22,920 nucleotides of DNA, taken from the NCBI GenBank assembly GCA_964529445.1, contig CAZGWJ010000038.1:1-22920 (forward strand), written 5' to 3'. Shown in pieces: positions 21,430 to 22,920 of the stretch (positions are counted from its first letter, which is position 1; every line of letters begins with the position of its first letter). The translations under genes were made by a program, and so were the position numbers. Origin of the DNA: CAZGWJ01 sp964529445 (GTDB taxonomy: Bacteria > Oederibacteriota > Muellerivitia > Muellerivitales > Muellerivitaceae). The notes under the pieces were generated by a model, which saw nothing but the letters and a program-made list of their open reading frames with translations, was not told where the DNA came from and did no database searches.

Positions 21430-22920
21430 TCAGCGGAGGATCATCACCTTGAGTGTCTTCTGCCCGATCAAGGCCCTCTCCTTCCGGAGGTCCAGGACGG
21501 CAATATAGGTACCGTTGGCCAAGTGGCGCGACCCCGGTCCGCGAACCTTCCACGGCACCTCCTCCGGACGGCCCGGTAGGCTATGGAGGGTCAGGACCAG
21601 TTCCCCGGAGACCGCATACAGCCTCACAACCACGGCATCCACTCCCATGGACGAGGCATCGACTCTGAAATGGGCTTCATCCACGCGGTTCAGGACGATC
21701 GGATTCGGCGCCAGGACCACCGACGCGAGTGTCGACTCGTCCTTTGCCTGGACGGTCACTTCGACCACCCTCTTGTCCTCGGTCTGGGTCCCGAGCAGCG
21801 ATCGAACCTCGATGAAATACTGGCCGTTCGTCACGATCCGTCCCGCGTCGTTACGCCCGTCCCAAACGACGGACCGGCCGCTTCCGAGGGTGATCAGCAC
21901 ATAGCGCCCCGGTCCCGTCGGATCGGTGTACGAGGGGCGAATGACGGTCGGGGAGAATCGGGCTCCGGTCACCGAATAATCCGGCAGGAGGAGGATACCA
22001 CCCAGCATGCTCTCGATGTCCTCCTGGACGATGGTCCTCACGATCTCGCCGGCCGCGTTATAGACCACGATGCCCAGCTGTCGAGGCTCGACCTGGACGG
22101 CCACGCTGCGGATGACGCTCGTGGTCACGTTGTAGGGATCCACGTTGTCGATCTTCACGTAGTATTCACCCGAGCTCACGATGCGACCATCCTCAGCCGT
22201 ACCATCCCATGACCCGATCTCCTTGCCGTTGTAGATGAACCTCGAGATGTCACCCTCCTGGCGGATCACGGGGTCCATCACCTCGAAGTTGAGGACGGTA
22301 CCGGCCAATTCGAGCGTACTCACCACCTTGATCAGTTCCCCGGCCTCGTTGTAGATGGCCAAGGTGACGCGGTACTTCCCGATCACGCGGACCGAACTGG
22401 ATGCCTGGATGGTCCACCCGTTGAAGGTCAATCGAGCCGTATTGACGATCCGATCGTCGTTCTTTACATCCACCCCCACGCGGAACTGGTAGGAAAGGGT
22501 CACCGATTCCCCGGGAGCCACGGACGGGATCGTCCAATTCAATGTGTTGGTGGCCGCATCGTAGACACCTCCGCCAGCATCCGCCGATCCCGGAACATAG
22601 GTGCCCTGAGAAAGCGGAGGAAGCGCATCCGTCACCGCGACTTGGGTCACGGTCATCGACCCCGGATTCGTGTAAACGAGGGCGTACGGGATGATTTCCA
22701 GGGCCTCGGTCGTATCGCGGGAGAGTTTACGGAAGATCATCCACGGAGTGGGTGTCGGAGTGATCGTCGGCGTATCCGTGGGCGTGGGGGTCAAGGTAAC
22801 GGTATCCGTCGGGGTGATGGTCGGGGTGGGCGACCAAGTATCGGTGTGAGTGGGGGTCGGCGACAGGTAAACCGTCCAGGTCGAGGTCGCCGTGTTCGTA
22901 TAGGTTCGAGTCGTGGTGGC
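21430..22920 (-). CDS. Thr/Pro-stalked surface protein with DUF11-like and FlgD-like modules (partial)
   Basis: Frame open to the right edge, so only the last 496 residues are seen and the true start lies outside. The first ~60 visible residues are a Thr/Pro/Ser-rich stalk (TPTPTDTPTITPTPTP). Next is a DUF11-like Ig domain (ALVYTNPGSMTVTQVAVTDA ... WTIPSVAPGESVTLSYQFRV). Three FlgD-like Ig modules follow, each with a 'Y(N/A)..GE(L/I)(I/V)' strand and a 'W(D/K)G..-GR.(V/L).(S/N)G.Y' strand: IYNEAGELIKVV/SWDGTAEDGRIVSSGEYYVKI; VYNAAGEIVRTI/VWDGRNDAGRIVTNGQYFIEV; LYAVSGELVLTL/GSRHLANGTYIAVL. The last resembles C-terminal sorting-type domains beginning LAPNPIVL. Probably exported and cell-surface or extracellular; the ligand is unknown. 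The strongest inverted repeat nearby follows its stop. Confidence 0.85.
   Translation of the reverse strand, partial: ATTTRTYTNTATSTWTVYLSPTPTHTDTWSPTPTITPTDTVTLTPTPTDTPTITPTPTPWMIFRKLSRDTTEALEIIPYALVYTNPGSMTVTQVAVTDALPPLSQGTYVPGSADAGGGVYDAATNTLNWTIPSVAPGESVTLSYQFRVGVDVKNDDRIVNTARLTFNGWTIQASSSVRVIGKYRVTLAIYNEAGELIKVVSTLELAGTVLNFEVMDPVIRQEGDISRFIYNGKEIGSWDGTAEDGRIVSSGEYYVKIDNVDPYNVTTSVIRSVAVQVEPRQLGIVVYNAAGEIVRTIVQEDIESMLGGILLLPDYSVTGARFSPTVIRPSYTDPTGPGRYVLITLGSGRSVVWDGRNDAGRIVTNGQYFIEVRSLLGTQTEDKRVVEVTVQAKDESTLASVVLAPNPIVLNRVDEAHFRVDASSMGVDAVVVRLYAVSGELVLTLHSLPGRPEEVPWKVRGPGSRHLANGTYIAVLDLRKERALIGQKTLKVMILR

Noticed and set aside
22741..22920. Direct DNA repeats suggesting a satellite or CRISPR-like array
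   Set aside because: The repetition comes from Thr-Pro codons in an open reading frame; units are short and irregular with no spacers.

Overview
The window reads as chromosomal DNA from a GC-rich, Gram-negative-type bacterium. Evidence for an outer membrane is a signal-peptide-bearing beta-barrel protein ending in aromatic residues and a full MreBCD/PBP2/RodA rod-elongation set. The right edge carries a Thr/Pro-stalked surface protein with DUF11-like and FlgD-like modules, a style common in little-studied or uncultured phyla. I cannot name the lineage from sequence alone. Every gene I can support is on the minus strand, so transcription runs from high to low coordinates. No tRNA, rRNA, IS element, integrase or CRISPR array was seen. 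GTG and TTG starts are frequent (feoA, feoB, murI, the OMP gene, mrdA, mreB). No gene-free stretch exceeds 300 bases; the largest gaps are about 150-190 bases (13386-13539, 19369-19550, 20592-20769, 21244-21429).

Layout in transcription order (right to left). (1) 22920-21430: C-terminal part of a surface or secreted protein, followed by a strong inverted repeat. (2) 21243-20770: a small zinc-ribbon protein with its own promoter. (3) 20591-14969: mreB, mreC, mreD, mrdA (PBP2), rodA, the cell-shape cluster, with ATGA overlaps at mreC/mreD and mrdA/rodA. (4) 14914-10992: a two-TM protein with a pilin-like periplasmic domain, a PfkB sugar/nucleoside kinase, and two fold-type I aminotransferases (AlaC-like and AspC-like), closed by an intrinsic terminator. 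(5) 10848-4803: hom, thrC, lysC, cimA, murI, tightly packed. This joins aspartate-family synthesis (homoserine, threonine), the pyruvate/citramalate route to 2-oxobutyrate for isoleucine, and D-glutamate for peptidoglycan. (6) 4753-1213: an outer-membrane beta-barrel protein, a helical protein of unknown function, then feoA-feoB for ferrous iron uptake. (7) 1156-1: greA, a small Cys-containing protein faintly like TOMM leader-binding/cyclodehydratase domains, and the N-terminal domain of a CE2-type carbohydrate esterase cut by the window edge.

Functionally the window is mostly housekeeping. Units 3 and 5 together supply the rod-elongation machinery and a peptidoglycan precursor (D-Glu). Units 4 and 5 supply aspartate by transamination and use it. 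I see no clear new defence or mobile system. The items most worth a second look are the TOMM-like small gene next to greA and the CE2 gene, the promoter-then-terminator arrangement in front of hom, a possible internal beta-subunit start in lysC, the pilin-like two-TM protein, and the OMP/helical-protein pair ahead of feoAB.
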